From G965115915 sp965115915 (GTDB lineage: Bacteria > Pseudomonadota > Gammaproteobacteria > Eutrophobiales > Eutrophobiaceae): a stretch of 64,000 nt of DNA. This document shows, piece by piece, positions 28,262 through 37,020 of the stretch. The notes under the pieces are model-generated. The model made no database searches, was not told the origin of the DNA, and worked only from the letters and a program-made list of their open reading frames with translations. The stretch spans positions 868,001 through 932,000 of the forward strand of contig OZ220483.1 of assembly GCA_965115915.1 (NCBI GenBank), written 5' to 3'. Numbering within the stretch: the stretch's first letter is position 1; each line of letters opens with the position of its first letter. The position numbers and the translations under genes were made by a program.

Positions 28262-29164
28262 ATGGCGATACAAACCGAAAGAAAAGCGATCGCGGATGGT
28301 ACGCAACGTACCATCCGGGGCAAGCCCTGTGTGTACTATGATGGCTATTGGATACGTCGCTATGATTATTCCAAAGGGACTCTTGCGGACCGGAAGCAGA
28401 TCATCGATCTGTTGACACGGCGGGTGTTTCGTCATGTGGAGCAGGGGATGAACACCCCCGGCAATCGCTTGCACATGATCGAAGAAAGCTATCATCAGGA
28501 GACTGATCCGGCCCGCAAACGAGTCAAGGGTGCGATGCTGGCGGGTTCGCTGCTTAATCGGGGTCGGGACATACTGACCCGCATCGTGGGATTGGAAGAA
28601 TGTGGCGTCAAGATCTGTTCTGATAACGAGTTGCTTCTTGAGTGTAACAAGTGTTTTGCAAGGGCGCTGGAGTTGGGGAAAAATATCAAGCTAAGGAGTG
28701 GTGAAGAGGGTTTGGACGAATTGTGGGGCGAGCCATTCAGGGCGTTTACTTTGCCACCAAAAGAGTTCTATCGGGGTCGCTACATCAAGCTGGCGCAGAC
28801 TATGGCCAAGATCGACGAATTGGCGGATGTGATGATGCACATTATTCGCAGCATCCGGTCTCTGTCCGGTGCCAGGGCATTGCTCTGTGAACTGCGTGAC
28901 AGCGCGAAAGAAACCGTCGAGACTCTGCGTTCCGATCCCCTGATCTTTGAAGTCTGGCCGCGCTTTGTGGTTGCCCGGGAAGAACTTGACAATTATCAGC
29001 CGCAATTTTCCGAGAAGGAGCGAGGTAAGCGTTCTCGTGTTGCTTTGGAACTGATACGCGAAGGCTCTTTGCTGGTCGGGCAACTGGCTGTGGTCAGAGT
29101 CTCGATGCCGGTGAGCATAGCCAACTACATGGAAAGGTGTGATGTGTTTTTCATGATGAAATAG
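28262..29164 (+). CDS. Conserved-looking hypothetical protein
   Basis: A 300-residue soluble, helix-rich protein with no signal peptide, no membrane segment and no motif that I recognise. The N-terminus contains GKPCVYYDGYWIRRYDY. Around residue 80 is DPARKRVKGAMLAGSLLNRG, and in the middle are CNKCFARALELGKNI and EEGLDELWGEPF. The balanced codon usage and continuous frame argue for a real gene. It stands alone: 146 bases after ybbP and convergent with nadB. It could be cytoplasmic and bind another protein through its helices, but no function is proposed. Confidence 0.8.
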   Translation: MAIQTERKAIADGTQRTIRGKPCVYYDGYWIRRYDYSKGTLADRKQIIDLLTRRVFRHVEQGMNTPGNRLHMIEESYHQETDPARKRVKGAMLAGSLLNRGRDILTRIVGLEECGVKICSDNELLLECNKCFARALELGKNIKLRSGEEGLDELWGEPFRAFTLPPKEFYRGRYIKLAQTMAKIDELADVMMHIIRSIRSLSGARALLCELRDSAKETVETLRSDPLIFEVWPRFVVAREELDNYQPQFSEKERGKRSRVALELIREGSLLVGQLAVVRVSMPVSIANYMERCDVFFMMK

Positions 29165-29236
29165 TTCGGGTATTGTCCATGTGACCAGCCAGTGCTCTTG
29201 CCTGTACATCCGGACATGGCTTGCATTCGCTTTTGG

Positions 29237-29254
29237 CATACAACGGTTTGTATG
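29237..29254. other. Short perfect inverted repeat in convergent spacer
   Basis: CATACAA-CGGT-TTGTATG, 7-base arms around a 4-base loop, lies between the hypothetical gene and nadB. No T-run follows on either strand, so it is more like a small hairpin or binding site than a terminator. Confidence 0.35.
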
Positions 29255-29309
29255 TCCCACGGTTAGCGCATCCCCCCATCTTCCGTCGCTGCCTGTGGTA
29301 GTAGGCTGC

Positions 29310-29335
29310 GTTCCATCACCGTCCCGGTGTGGAAC
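29310..29335. terminator. Strong hairpin between convergent genes, possible terminator
   Basis: GTTCCATCACCG pairs with CGGTGTGGAAC (11 pairs, one bulged base) around TCC. The place, just before the 3' end of nadB and after the hypothetical gene, suits transcription termination, but there is no U-tract, so termination would need Rho or the call is wrong. Confidence 0.35.
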
Positions 29336-29383
29336 CTGGATGTCCCGATAATTTCCGTTCTGAAGGACTCTTGACTCTACTGT

Positions 29384-31075
29384 CTATTCAGAAGCCTGGA
29401 ACCAGTCTCCGGGCTTTTCCGTTTGTGTCTGTGGTATGGACTCGGCGTGGGGCAGGGCTTCTCCTTCGTGTCTCTTCAGCACAGTATTCATTGTCGGGTG
29501 ATCCGTTCTGCAGTTCGGATTATCCAGCAAATAATGCAGTCCGCGGCTTTCTTGTCTGCGCATTGCGGAAACGATAATCATTCCGGCAATCAGTGCGATG
29601 TTACGTAGTTCTATCAGGTTCTGACCGAGTTGGAAGTGGCCATAGTACTCAGTGATCTCGTTATGCAAAAGCTGCATGCGATGCCAGGCACGCTGCAGAC
29701 GCTTGTTGGAGCGTACAATGCCCACATAGTCCCACATGAAGCGACGGATCTCATCCCAGTTGTGGCTGACTACCACCTCCTCGTCCGAATCGGAAACCCA
29801 ACTGGAATCCCAGGCGCGCAGCGTACTTGACAGTTCCAGCCGATGCAGGTTTTGCCGAATATCCTCAAAGGTGGCATGGGCATAAACCATGCATTCCAGT
29901 AGCGAGTTGCTTGCCATGCGGTTGGCTCCATGCAGGCCGGTGTAGCTGACCTCTCCAATAGCGTATAGTCCCATCAAATCAGTGCGTCCGTGCCGGTCGG
30001 TCATGATGCCGCCACAGGTGTAATGCGCGGCGGGAACGACAGGAATGGGTTCTTTGCAGATATCGATGCCGAGTTCCAGACAGTGTTCATGTATGCCGGG
30101 GAAGAGTTTGCGTATGGTGTTGTCTTCCCGGTGACTGATATCCAGGTAGACACAGGGGGTTCCCAGCCGTTTCATTTCATGGTCGATGGCGCGGGCAACA
30201 ATGTCTCTAGGGGCCAGTTCCGCACGTGGGTCAAACCGTTCCATGAAACAGTCTCCATTGGGCAGACGTAGTTTTGCGCCCTCGCCGCGCAATGCCTCGG
30301 AAATCAGAAAACGTCTGGCCTGTGGATGGTACAGGCAGGTAGGATGGAACTGGATGAATTCCATATTCGCAATGCGACAACCACTGCGCCAGGCCATGGC
30401 AATCCCATCCCCGGTGCAGGTATCCGGATTGCTGGTGTAAAGGTACACTTTTCCTGCCCCACCACTGGCGAGTACCACGACACGTGAGGCAATAGACAAC
30501 ACCGTGGTGTTTTGCGTGTTGAGTACATAGGCTCCCAGGCAACGGCGTTGATCACCAGCATAGCGATGGCTGTTGATGAGGTCTATCGCAATATGCCTTT
30601 CCAGTACTGTGATGTTGGTGTGTTTCCGTACCTGTGCGGACAAGGCTTTGGTGATGGCCTGTCCTGTGGAATCCCCGGCATGCAGGATACGTCGGTGGCT
30701 GTGTCCGCCTTCCTGGTGCAGGTGAAAATGTGGCAGCTTTCCAGGACCATGTTGTTCATCCAAGGTGAAATGTACCCCGGACCCCATCAGCCAGTTGATG
30801 CATTTATGACCGCGTTCCACCACATAACGAACGGTTTCCTGGTCACATAGACCGGCGCCTGTCATCAGCGTATCCCGTATATGCATATCACAGGAATCGT
30901 CATCATCCCATACCGCGGAGACTCCTCCCTGGGCGTAATATGTTGCGCCTTCGGTGAGGGTGTCCTTGGACAGCAGGATGATACGGATGGATTCGGCCAG
31001 TTTCAGGGCCAGACCCAGACCCGCGGCCCCACTGCCAATAATCAGTACATCGCACTGCATTTGGCTGTTTTTCAT
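29384..31075 (-). CDS. nadB: L-aspartate oxidase NadB
   Basis: A 563-residue FAD enzyme that oxidises L-aspartate to iminoaspartate, the first step of bacterial NAD synthesis. The N-terminal FAD-binding motif is VLIIGSGAAGLGLALKLAE. Further landmarks are TYYAQGGVSAV, SHRRILHAGDSTG, HPTCLYHPQ, SEALRGEGAKL and HYTCGGI...GLYAIGE, then the conserved LHGANRMASNSLLE. The length is slightly greater than E. coli NadB, the extra residues being C-terminal. The ATG at 31075 is chosen over an in-frame codon 36 bases upstream because it directly precedes the FAD motif. It diverges from rpoE, as in E. coli. An inverted repeat 31-64 bases upstream may be an operator. Confidence 0.95.
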   Translation of the reverse strand: MKNSQMQCDVLIIGSGAAGLGLALKLAESIRIILLSKDTLTEGATYYAQGGVSAVWDDDDSCDMHIRDTLMTGAGLCDQETVRYVVERGHKCINWLMGSGVHFTLDEQHGPGKLPHFHLHQEGGHSHRRILHAGDSTGQAITKALSAQVRKHTNITVLERHIAIDLINSHRYAGDQRRCLGAYVLNTQNTTVLSIASRVVVLASGGAGKVYLYTSNPDTCTGDGIAMAWRSGCRIANMEFIQFHPTCLYHPQARRFLISEALRGEGAKLRLPNGDCFMERFDPRAELAPRDIVARAIDHEMKRLGTPCVYLDISHREDNTIRKLFPGIHEHCLELGIDICKEPIPVVPAAHYTCGGIMTDRHGRTDLMGLYAIGEVSYTGLHGANRMASNSLLECMVYAHATFEDIRQNLHRLELSSTLRAWDSSWVSDSDEEVVVSHNWDEIRRFMWDYVGIVRSNKRLQRAWHRMQLLHNEITEYYGHFQLGQNLIELRNIALIAGMIIVSAMRRQESRGLHYLLDNPNCRTDHPTMNTVLKRHEGEALPHAESIPQTQTEKPGDWFQASE

Positions 31076-31105
31076 ATCGTAGTTACCATAGCATGAAAAC
31101 GTATT

Positions 31106-31139
31106 CTGCATTAAACCTTTGATTCATATGTTATTGCAG
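31106..31139. promoter_or_regulatory. Inverted repeat upstream of nadB, candidate operator
   Basis: CTGCATTAA and TTATTGCAG form arms that agree at 8 of 9 positions with a 16-base spacer. The repeat lies 31-64 bases before the nadB ATG, where a repressor could block transcription. NAD-biosynthesis regulators bind palindromes in such places, but no specific regulator can be named. Confidence 0.35.
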
Positions 31140-31258
31140 TTTTTTCTGGTGCGGTCCTGGTGTGGATTTGCAGTGACACTACAAGGAGCGAGGTGGTCCA
31201 ATGGGCTCGCTTTTCGCCCGGGTTGCGTGCCAGACAGACCAAGGTCTCTGGTGGACAG

Positions 31259-31267
31259 TGATAAAAT
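31259..31267 (+). promoter_or_regulatory. Extended -10 element, candidate rpoE promoter
   Basis: TGATAAAAT fits the extended -10 pattern TGnTAnnnT. It lies 120 bases before the rpoE start. No good -35 was found, which extended -10 promoters can tolerate. Confidence 0.35.
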
Positions 31268-31386
31268 GATACCAGAGGGTGAGAAGCCATTTGGTGCTTC
31301 GACTTGGCAGGATGGGCAATCCCGGGGGGTGATGATGTGGTCCAGCGTGTCTCATGTCGGCGCAGTGCAAAAGGGGGTAAACGCGG

Positions 31387-31965
31387 ATGAGCGACAGACC
31401 GGTTGATCAGGTACTGGTCAATCAGGCGAGAAAAGGGGATAGACAGGCTTTTGAGCTGTTGTTTACCAAATATCAGCAGCGGGTATACAATCTGGTCCTG
31501 CGTTTCGTCAAGGACCGAGTGGATGCCATGGATGTGACGCAGGAGACTTTTATCCGGGTGTGGCGTGCATTACCAGGTTTCAGGGGGGACAGTGCCTTTT
31601 ATACATGGCTGTACCGGATTGCGGTGAATACGGCGAAGAATCACCTGGCCATGAAGGGGCGTCATCAGATGGGAGGGGATGTTAATATTGATGATGTGGA
31701 ACAAACGGTCTATTCTGATGTCCTAATGGAACAGGATACACCGGAAAGGCTGTTATCCGCAGAACGACTTCGGCAGGCGATCGAAGCTTCCATTGCCGGC
31801 CTGCCGGACGAGTTGCGTACAGTGATCATATTGCGTGAGACCAAGGGTTTGAGTTATGAAGAGATTGCGGCTGCCATGGACTGCCCTGTGGGCACAGTCC
31901 GATCAAGGATATTTCGTGCCAGGGAAGCAATTAGCAATGCGCTGGCTCCGCTGCTGACACCCTGA
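31387..31965 (+). CDS. rpoE: ECF sigma factor RpoE (AlgU)
   Basis: A 192-residue extracytoplasmic-function sigma factor controlling the envelope-stress response. Region 2 contains YNLVLRFVKD and DAMDVTQETFIRVWRALPGF. Region 4 contains LPDELRTVIILRETKGLSYEEIA and the DNA-binding turn CPVGTVRSRIFRARE. Length and sequence closely follow E. coli RpoE and Pseudomonas AlgU. A purine-rich GGGGG stretch about 9 bases upstream may act as ribosome binding site. It is followed by its anti-sigma factor rseA and by rseB and mucD. Confidence 0.97.
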   Translation: MSDRPVDQVLVNQARKGDRQAFELLFTKYQQRVYNLVLRFVKDRVDAMDVTQETFIRVWRALPGFRGDSAFYTWLYRIAVNTAKNHLAMKGRHQMGGDVNIDDVEQTVYSDVLMEQDTPERLLSAERLRQAIEASIAGLPDELRTVIILRETKGLSYEEIAAAMDCPVGTVRSRIFRAREAISNALAPLLTP

Positions 31966-32002
31966 GGATGTGCGGGTTTGATTTCCATCGGGTATCTTGC
32001 AT

Positions 32003-32629
32003 ATGAATGAAAAGACACTGGAACGGCTATCTGTTTGTATCGATGGGGAACTGGAATCCGAGCATCAGATTGCCGAGGTGTTGGCGATGGCCTCAGCAGA
32101 CGCAGACGGTAAAAAACGGTGGCAGTGTTACTGCCTTATTGGCGAGTTGATGCGAGGAGGGGGCTACGTAGTGAATTTGTCCCCCGATACCATTACCCGA
32201 CATCGACAAGACACCTCTGCTGTTTCCTGGTATCAATCATTCATTTCTCGCTTTTCTCTTCCCCGGTCGTATCATCGTTTGTTGTGGTTTTCCCTGCCGT
32301 TGTCTGCCGCGTTGGTGATGGCTGTGTTGCTGTATTTTCCTGTAGGGGAAAGGATGGGAGCAGGTGGAAGCTTGATCGCAGAGCATGAGGGTCGAGCTCG
32401 GACTACGCAGGACAATCTGCCGACCGTTTCTCCGAGCCAGCAGGTGGTTTTTGGTAATGGCATTGCCACTGGCGAGTTTCCTGCTGCCACTGCGCGGGAT
32501 GATTCTACCGAGAGGTTACCGCCGCATCTCAACCGTTATCTGATGTATCATAATGAATATAGCGGTAGTTTTTTACGGCCGCGTGTGGCTTCTCCGCATG
32601 TGCGGCAATTTGTCATCTATCAGCAGTAA
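32003..32629 (+). CDS. rseA: Anti-sigmaE factor RseA (MucA)
   Basis: A 208-residue single-span inner-membrane protein expected to sequester RpoE until cleaved by DegS/RseP-type proteases. The N-terminal cytoplasmic domain starts MNEKTLERLSVCIDGELE and contains RWQCYCLIGELMRG, the RseA N-domain pattern. The membrane segment lies at about 93-110 (LLWFSLPLSAALVMAVLLYF). The periplasmic part is Ser/Thr rich and ends HVRQFVIYQQ. ATG 32003 is preferred to the TTG two codons earlier. Gene order confirms identity, as the sequence itself is poorly conserved in this family. Confidence 0.88.
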   Translation: MNEKTLERLSVCIDGELESEHQIAEVLAMASADADGKKRWQCYCLIGELMRGGGYVVNLSPDTITRHRQDTSAVSWYQSFISRFSLPRSYHRLLWFSLPLSAALVMAVLLYFPVGERMGAGGSLIAEHEGRARTTQDNLPTVSPSQQVVFGNGIATGEFPAATARDDSTERLPPHLNRYLMYHNEYSGSFLRPRVASPHVRQFVIYQQ

Positions 32630-32669
32630 TCCACCAGAAGCAGTATAAGTATACGATTTGGGCACTGGG

Positions 32670-33707
32670 GTGCATATTCGCTTGGTGTATCTGTGGTTGG
32701 CTGTACTCGCGTTGCCAGTGGCTGCACAACCGGAGCAGGGAACTGTGCCACCGGACATGGCAAATCTTATAAAAAACATGAACCATGCCGATAAAACACT
32801 TAATTACGTTGGTGTTTTTGTTTATATGGACATGCATTTTCAGGTTGATGAGCCGTCCAATTCTCTCCACAGTCACACGCTTAGAGTGGTCCATAAGATC
32901 AAGGATGGAGAGGCATATGAGCGCCTGGTGTCGTTGGAGGGGAGGCGCAGGGAATCGGTGCGGGGGCCCTGGGGATCAGATGAATATTTTCAGCAGGAAC
33001 GTCGGGCCCGGATGACGTGGCAGTCACAGTCGATTGTCAGGCCGGATTCTGTGGCGATCTCCCGGAAGAACGTTCCCAGCATGTCGCGGTACTACCGCTA
33101 TGCGATACGTGGCGATGACCGGGTTGCCGATCGGGCGGTATGGATCGTGGATATTATCCCGAAGGAGACGGATCGTTATGGACATACGCTTTGGATTGAT
33201 AAGGAATACTACCTGCTGTTGAAGTCCGAGCTGTGGGACAGTGGGAAGAATGTACTTGAGCGGGTTATGTTTGTCGATGTCCGTTTTCTGTCGGAGATAG
33301 ACGATGAAATGCTGTTGCCGGAGTCGGCGACAGAGGATTATCGCTGGGAACGGATAGGTGCGGGTTGTTCCTATGATGAGGTGGAGACTTCAGGGTGGCA
33401 GTTTGGCTGGTTGCCAGTCGGGTTTGAAGTCCATGACTATCTGAGCAGGTGCAGGGAAAGTAACGGTGAGATGGAACACTGGATCGTCTCGGATGGCCTG
33501 GCGGTATTTTCGGTGTTTTTTGTTCGGCAGGAGGCCACGGATGGGGAGAAGCGGAAATTTATGCATGAGGCACATAAGGATGCGCTGTTTATGGGCCCGA
33601 TTAATCTGTTTTCCACGATGATAGACGATTATCATGTCACGGTTGTGGGAAAGCTACCGTTGGCTACGTTGCAGGGCGTGGGCAAATCCATAGTGCATTT
33701 GCCCTGA
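32670..33707 (+). CDS. rseB: Periplasmic regulator RseB (MucB)
   Basis: A 345-residue periplasmic protein that binds RseA and shields it from proteolysis, and senses lipid or LPS signals. Signal peptide MHIRLVYLWLAVLALPVAAQ, then the MucB/RseB lipid-binding-like domain (about 30-215, with LNYVGVFVY near its start) and a C-terminal domain (about 240-345, with WLPVGFEV and HWIVSDGLAVFSVFF). The GTG at 32670 is chosen because it begins the signal peptide directly; a TTG four codons earlier is possible. It follows rseA by 40 bases and precedes mucD. Confidence 0.9.
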   Translation: MHIRLVYLWLAVLALPVAAQPEQGTVPPDMANLIKNMNHADKTLNYVGVFVYMDMHFQVDEPSNSLHSHTLRVVHKIKDGEAYERLVSLEGRRRESVRGPWGSDEYFQQERRARMTWQSQSIVRPDSVAISRKNVPSMSRYYRYAIRGDDRVADRAVWIVDIIPKETDRYGHTLWIDKEYYLLLKSELWDSGKNVLERVMFVDVRFLSEIDDEMLLPESATEDYRWERIGAGCSYDEVETSGWQFGWLPVGFEVHDYLSRCRESNGEMEHWIVSDGLAVFSVFFVRQEATDGEKRKFMHEAHKDALFMGPINLFSTMIDDYHVTVVGKLPLATLQGVGKSIVHLP

Positions 33708-33745
33708 CCCGGTCTTCATTACAAAGTTTGGTCAGGACACACATT

Positions 33746-35224
33746 ATGAGTAAAGCCTTTCTTTTTTTCTCGCATCCCATGGTCGTGGTCAAGGCCATGG
33801 GTATGGGCTTTGGTGCCTGTGGTTTGTTGCTGGCTTTGCTTGTAGTCAGTGCCGAATTGCAGGCACAGGCGGGTCTGCCGGAGTTCAGCCCCCTGGTAGA
33901 GCGGTTGGCTCCATCAGTGGTCAATATCAGTGGCAGGAGCAAGCCTGGGGACGACAAGACACCCTTCGATGAGCGTATCCCGGAACAGTGGAAAGAACAT
34001 CCGGGGTATGAGTTTTTCAAGCGTTTTTTCCCGGAATGGCCAAGTCAGCCGTCTCCGGAGAGTAATTCGCTGGGCTCCGGCTTCATCATTTCGGAGGATG
34101 GCCATATTATCACCAATCATCATGTGGTCCAGCGTGCGGATGAGATCGTGGTCAGACTGAATGATCGCAGGGAGTTCATCGCGGAACTGGTTGGCAGCGA
34201 TGAGCGCAGCGATCTTGCGCTGCTTCGGATCCCGGCAACCGATCTGCCTGCCTTGGAATTGGGAGATTCATCCGGGTTGCGGGTTGGGGAATGGGTGTTG
34301 GCGATTGGCTCGCCGTTTGGTTTCGACTATTCGGTTACGGCAGGCATTATCAGCGCTATCGGTCGTAGCCTCCCAAATGAAAACTATGTCCCTTTCATTC
34401 AGACAGACGTGGCGATCAATCGAGGGAACTCGGGTGGTCCACTGTTCAACCTGGCCGGCAAGGTGGTAGGTGTCAACTCACAGATATACAGCCACGATGG
34501 CGGTTTTATGGGGCTGTCTTTCGCGGTGCCGGCCAATCTGGTGCGCAGCGTTTATCAGCAGCTTCGCGATCAAGGCTATGTGGATCGGGGTTGGCTGGGA
34601 GTCATGATCCAGGATGTCACGCGTGAGTTGGCCGAATCCTTTCAGATGGATGTGCCTCGTGGGGCCCTGGTGACACAGGTGCTGGAAGACAGCCCGGCTG
34701 CTGCTGCGGGACTGCGGGTGGGAGATATTATTGTTGCTTACAATGGGCGAAAGATACGGTTTTCTTCTGAACTGCCACCGTTGGTTGGCCTTTCCAACAC
34801 GGGGGAGAAGGCCGCTTTGCAGGTTTTGCGTGATGGGGAGGAGGTTTCGATACGGGTACGGATCGAAAGCCTTCCGGATGATGACAGACTGGCGCTTGGT
34901 TCCGCCGGGTCTCGTGGGGGCAGGACACGGGGAGGCAACGTTCTGGGTATCGAAGTCGAGAATTTGGACAACGAGCTACGGGAAAGATACGGTCTGGACA
35001 AAGGCGATGGAGTGGTTATTTCTTCCATAAGTCACCAGGGAACGGCCTGGAAGTCGGGGTTGCGTTCGGGGGATATTATTTTGCAGATCAATAATGAGAT
35101 TGTCCGAAATAGCAGGCAGTTTTCTTCTCTGCTGCGTGATCTGCCAGATGACAGGGCCATACCCGTATTGGTACAGCGACAGAATGGCCCGCTGTTTCTC
35201 GCTTTGAATCTCAGCGATGAATGA
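33746..35224 (+). CDS. mucD: Periplasmic serine protease MucD/DegP
   Basis: A 492-residue HtrA-family protease that degrades misfolded envelope proteins. A signal peptide (about 1-41, ending LQAQAG) precedes the protease domain with catalytic His in ITNHHVV, Asp in SDLALLRI and Ser in GNSGGPLFN. Two PDZ domains follow (about 255-350 and 390-485), the first with GWLGVMIQDVT. An AGGA stretch at 33734-33737 lies 8 bases before the ATG. Its place after rseB is as in Pseudomonas algU-mucABCD, without a mucC/rseC gene between. Its stop overlaps the lepA start in ATGA at 35221-35224. Confidence 0.95.
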   Translation: MSKAFLFFSHPMVVVKAMGMGFGACGLLLALLVVSAELQAQAGLPEFSPLVERLAPSVVNISGRSKPGDDKTPFDERIPEQWKEHPGYEFFKRFFPEWPSQPSPESNSLGSGFIISEDGHIITNHHVVQRADEIVVRLNDRREFIAELVGSDERSDLALLRIPATDLPALELGDSSGLRVGEWVLAIGSPFGFDYSVTAGIISAIGRSLPNENYVPFIQTDVAINRGNSGGPLFNLAGKVVGVNSQIYSHDGGFMGLSFAVPANLVRSVYQQLRDQGYVDRGWLGVMIQDVTRELAESFQMDVPRGALVTQVLEDSPAAAAGLRVGDIIVAYNGRKIRFSSELPPLVGLSNTGEKAALQVLRDGEEVSIRVRIESLPDDDRLALGSAGSRGGRTRGGNVLGIEVENLDNELRERYGLDKGDGVVISSISHQGTAWKSGLRSGDIILQINNEIVRNSRQFSSLLRDLPDDRAIPVLVQRQNGPLFLALNLSDE

Positions 35225-37020
35225 TGGAGCGAATACGCAATTTTTGTATTATCGCTCACATAGATCACGGAAAATCCACACTGGCAGATCGGTTCATACA
35301 GCACTGTGGTGCCCTCAGTGAGCGCGAAATGTCGGCTCAGATGCTGGATTCGATGGAACTGGAACGTGAGCGTGGCATCACCATCAAGGCGCAGAGTGTT
35401 TCATTACGCTATAGTGCCCGTGATCAACAGGAATACCTGCTGAATATCATCGATACTCCGGGCCACGTGGACTTCAGTTACGAGGTTTCGCGTTCGTTGG
35501 CTGCCTGTGAGGGGGCGTTATTGGTAATAGACGCTGCGCAGGGTGTGGAAGCGCAGAGTATTGCCAATTGCTTTACTGCGATGGAGAATAATCTGCAGGT
35601 GGTGCCAGTGTTGAACAAGATTGATCTGTCTGCGGCCGATCCTGAACGGGTGGCTCAGGAGATTGAACAGATCATCGGGCTACCGGCGAAGGAAGTGGTT
35701 CAGGTGAGTGCGAAGACAGGGTTTGGCATAGCGGAACTGCTGGACAGGGTCATTCGCTCGGTCCCCCCACCATCCGGAGATGTCGGATTGCCATTGCAGG
35801 CGCTAATCGTTGATTCCTGGTTCGACAACTATCTGGGCGTTGTTTCTCTGGTCAGGATTGTCAATGGTGAATTGGCTGCGGGAACCAGAATCAGAGTGAT
35901 GTCTACAGGACAACAGTATCAAGTGGACGAGGTTGGACGTTTTGTCCCCGGTCGTTGCAAGGACAGCGTATTGCGCACGGGTGAAGTGGGTTATGTGATT
36001 GCGGGGATAAAAGATGTTGATGGTGCTCCGGTTGGAGATACATTAAGCACGGTGAACAATGGAGCACCGCAACCTCTACCAGGCTTCCGTCGGGCTCAAC
36101 CTCGGGTATTTGCCGGCATGTTTCCGACCGATGCGGCTGACTATGAAGCGTTCCGCGATGCCCTTGGCAAGTTGCGTCTGAACGATTCTGCGCTGCATTA
36201 CGAGCCGGAGACTTCGAATGCGCTTGGATTTGGATTTCGCTGTGGTTTTCTCGGGTTGTTGCATATGGAAATTGTCCAGGAGAGGCTGGAGCGCGAGTAT
36301 GGACTGAGCTTGATCACGAGCGCGCCTACGGTAGGCTATCAGGTTTTGCTCAAGGATGGCAGTTTGCGTGAGGTGCATAATCCTGAAAATCTCCCGCCAG
36401 CAGAGGCTATTGCCGAGATGCGTGAACCCGTGATAAGTGCAGAGATCATCGTGCCGCGCGAGTATTTGGGTGCGGTGATCACGCTGTGCATGGAAAAACG
36501 TGGGATACAGAAGAATTTACTCTATCATGGCAAACAGGCCACCCTGAATTTTGATTTGCCCATGAATGAGGTGGTATTGGATTTTTTTGATCGGTTGAAG
36601 TCGGTTAGTCGGGGTTATGCCTCGTTCGATTATCGGCTTTCTCATTTTAATACCGCCAGTCTGGTCAGATTGGATATCCTGGTTAATCATGAGCGGGTGG
36701 ATGCCCTTTCCTGCATCGTACATCGTGATCAGGCGCAGGTCAGGGGGAGGGAACTGGCGGAAAAGATCCGGGAGTTGATCCCGCGTCAGATGTATGAAGT
36801 TGCCATACAGGCGGCAATCGGGTCAAAGATTTTGGCCAGGACGAATGTCAAGGCGCTGCGCAAGAATGTCACAGCGAAGTGCTATGGCGGTGATATTACG
36901 CGCAAGCGGAAGCTGCTGGAGAAGCAAAAGGCGGGGAAGAAACGCATGAAACAATTTGGGTCGGTACAAATACCGCAGTCCGCCTTTATGGCGGTGCTGC
37001 AGATAGGTAAAGGGAAATGA
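35221..37020 (+). CDS. lepA: Elongation factor 4 LepA
   Basis: A 599-residue ribosome-associated translational GTPase. G1 is AHIDHGKSTL, the switch segment RERGITIKAQ, G3 DTPGHVDF, and G4 NKIDL. The LepA-specific C-terminal domain ends with KRKLLEKQKAGKKRMKQFG. Length equals E. coli LepA. A second ATG at 35224 could also serve as start. It overlaps mucD and lepB by four bases each, so LepA synthesis is tied to the envelope-stress transcript unless an internal promoter exists. Confidence 0.97.
   Translation: MMERIRNFCIIAHIDHGKSTLADRFIQHCGALSEREMSAQMLDSMELERERGITIKAQSVSLRYSARDQQEYLLNIIDTPGHVDFSYEVSRSLAACEGALLVIDAAQGVEAQSIANCFTAMENNLQVVPVLNKIDLSAADPERVAQEIEQIIGLPAKEVVQVSAKTGFGIAELLDRVIRSVPPPSGDVGLPLQALIVDSWFDNYLGVVSLVRIVNGELAAGTRIRVMSTGQQYQVDEVGRFVPGRCKDSVLRTGEVGYVIAGIKDVDGAPVGDTLSTVNNGAPQPLPGFRRAQPRVFAGMFPTDAADYEAFRDALGKLRLNDSALHYEPETSNALGFGFRCGFLGLLHMEIVQERLEREYGLSLITSAPTVGYQVLLKDGSLREVHNPENLPPAEAIAEMREPVISAEIIVPREYLGAVITLCMEKRGIQKNLLYHGKQATLNFDLPMNEVVLDFFDRLKSVSRGYASFDYRLSHFNTASLVRLDILVNHERVDALSCIVHRDQAQVRGRELAEKIRELIPRQMYEVAIQAAIGSKILARTNVKALRKNVTAKCYGGDITRKRKLLEKQKAGKKRMKQFGSVQIPQSAFMAVLQIGKGK

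Larger units (their letters stand above)
31076..31386. other. Divergent nadB-rpoE control region
   Basis: This 311-base spacer contains an inverted repeat near nadB (31106-31139), a short imperfect stem near 31230-31251 (AGACC-AA-GGTCT core) and an extended -10 element at 31259-31267 pointing to rpoE. A sigmaE-type GAACTT/TCTGA pair, expected if RpoE controls its own gene, was searched for by eye and not found. Confidence 0.55.
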
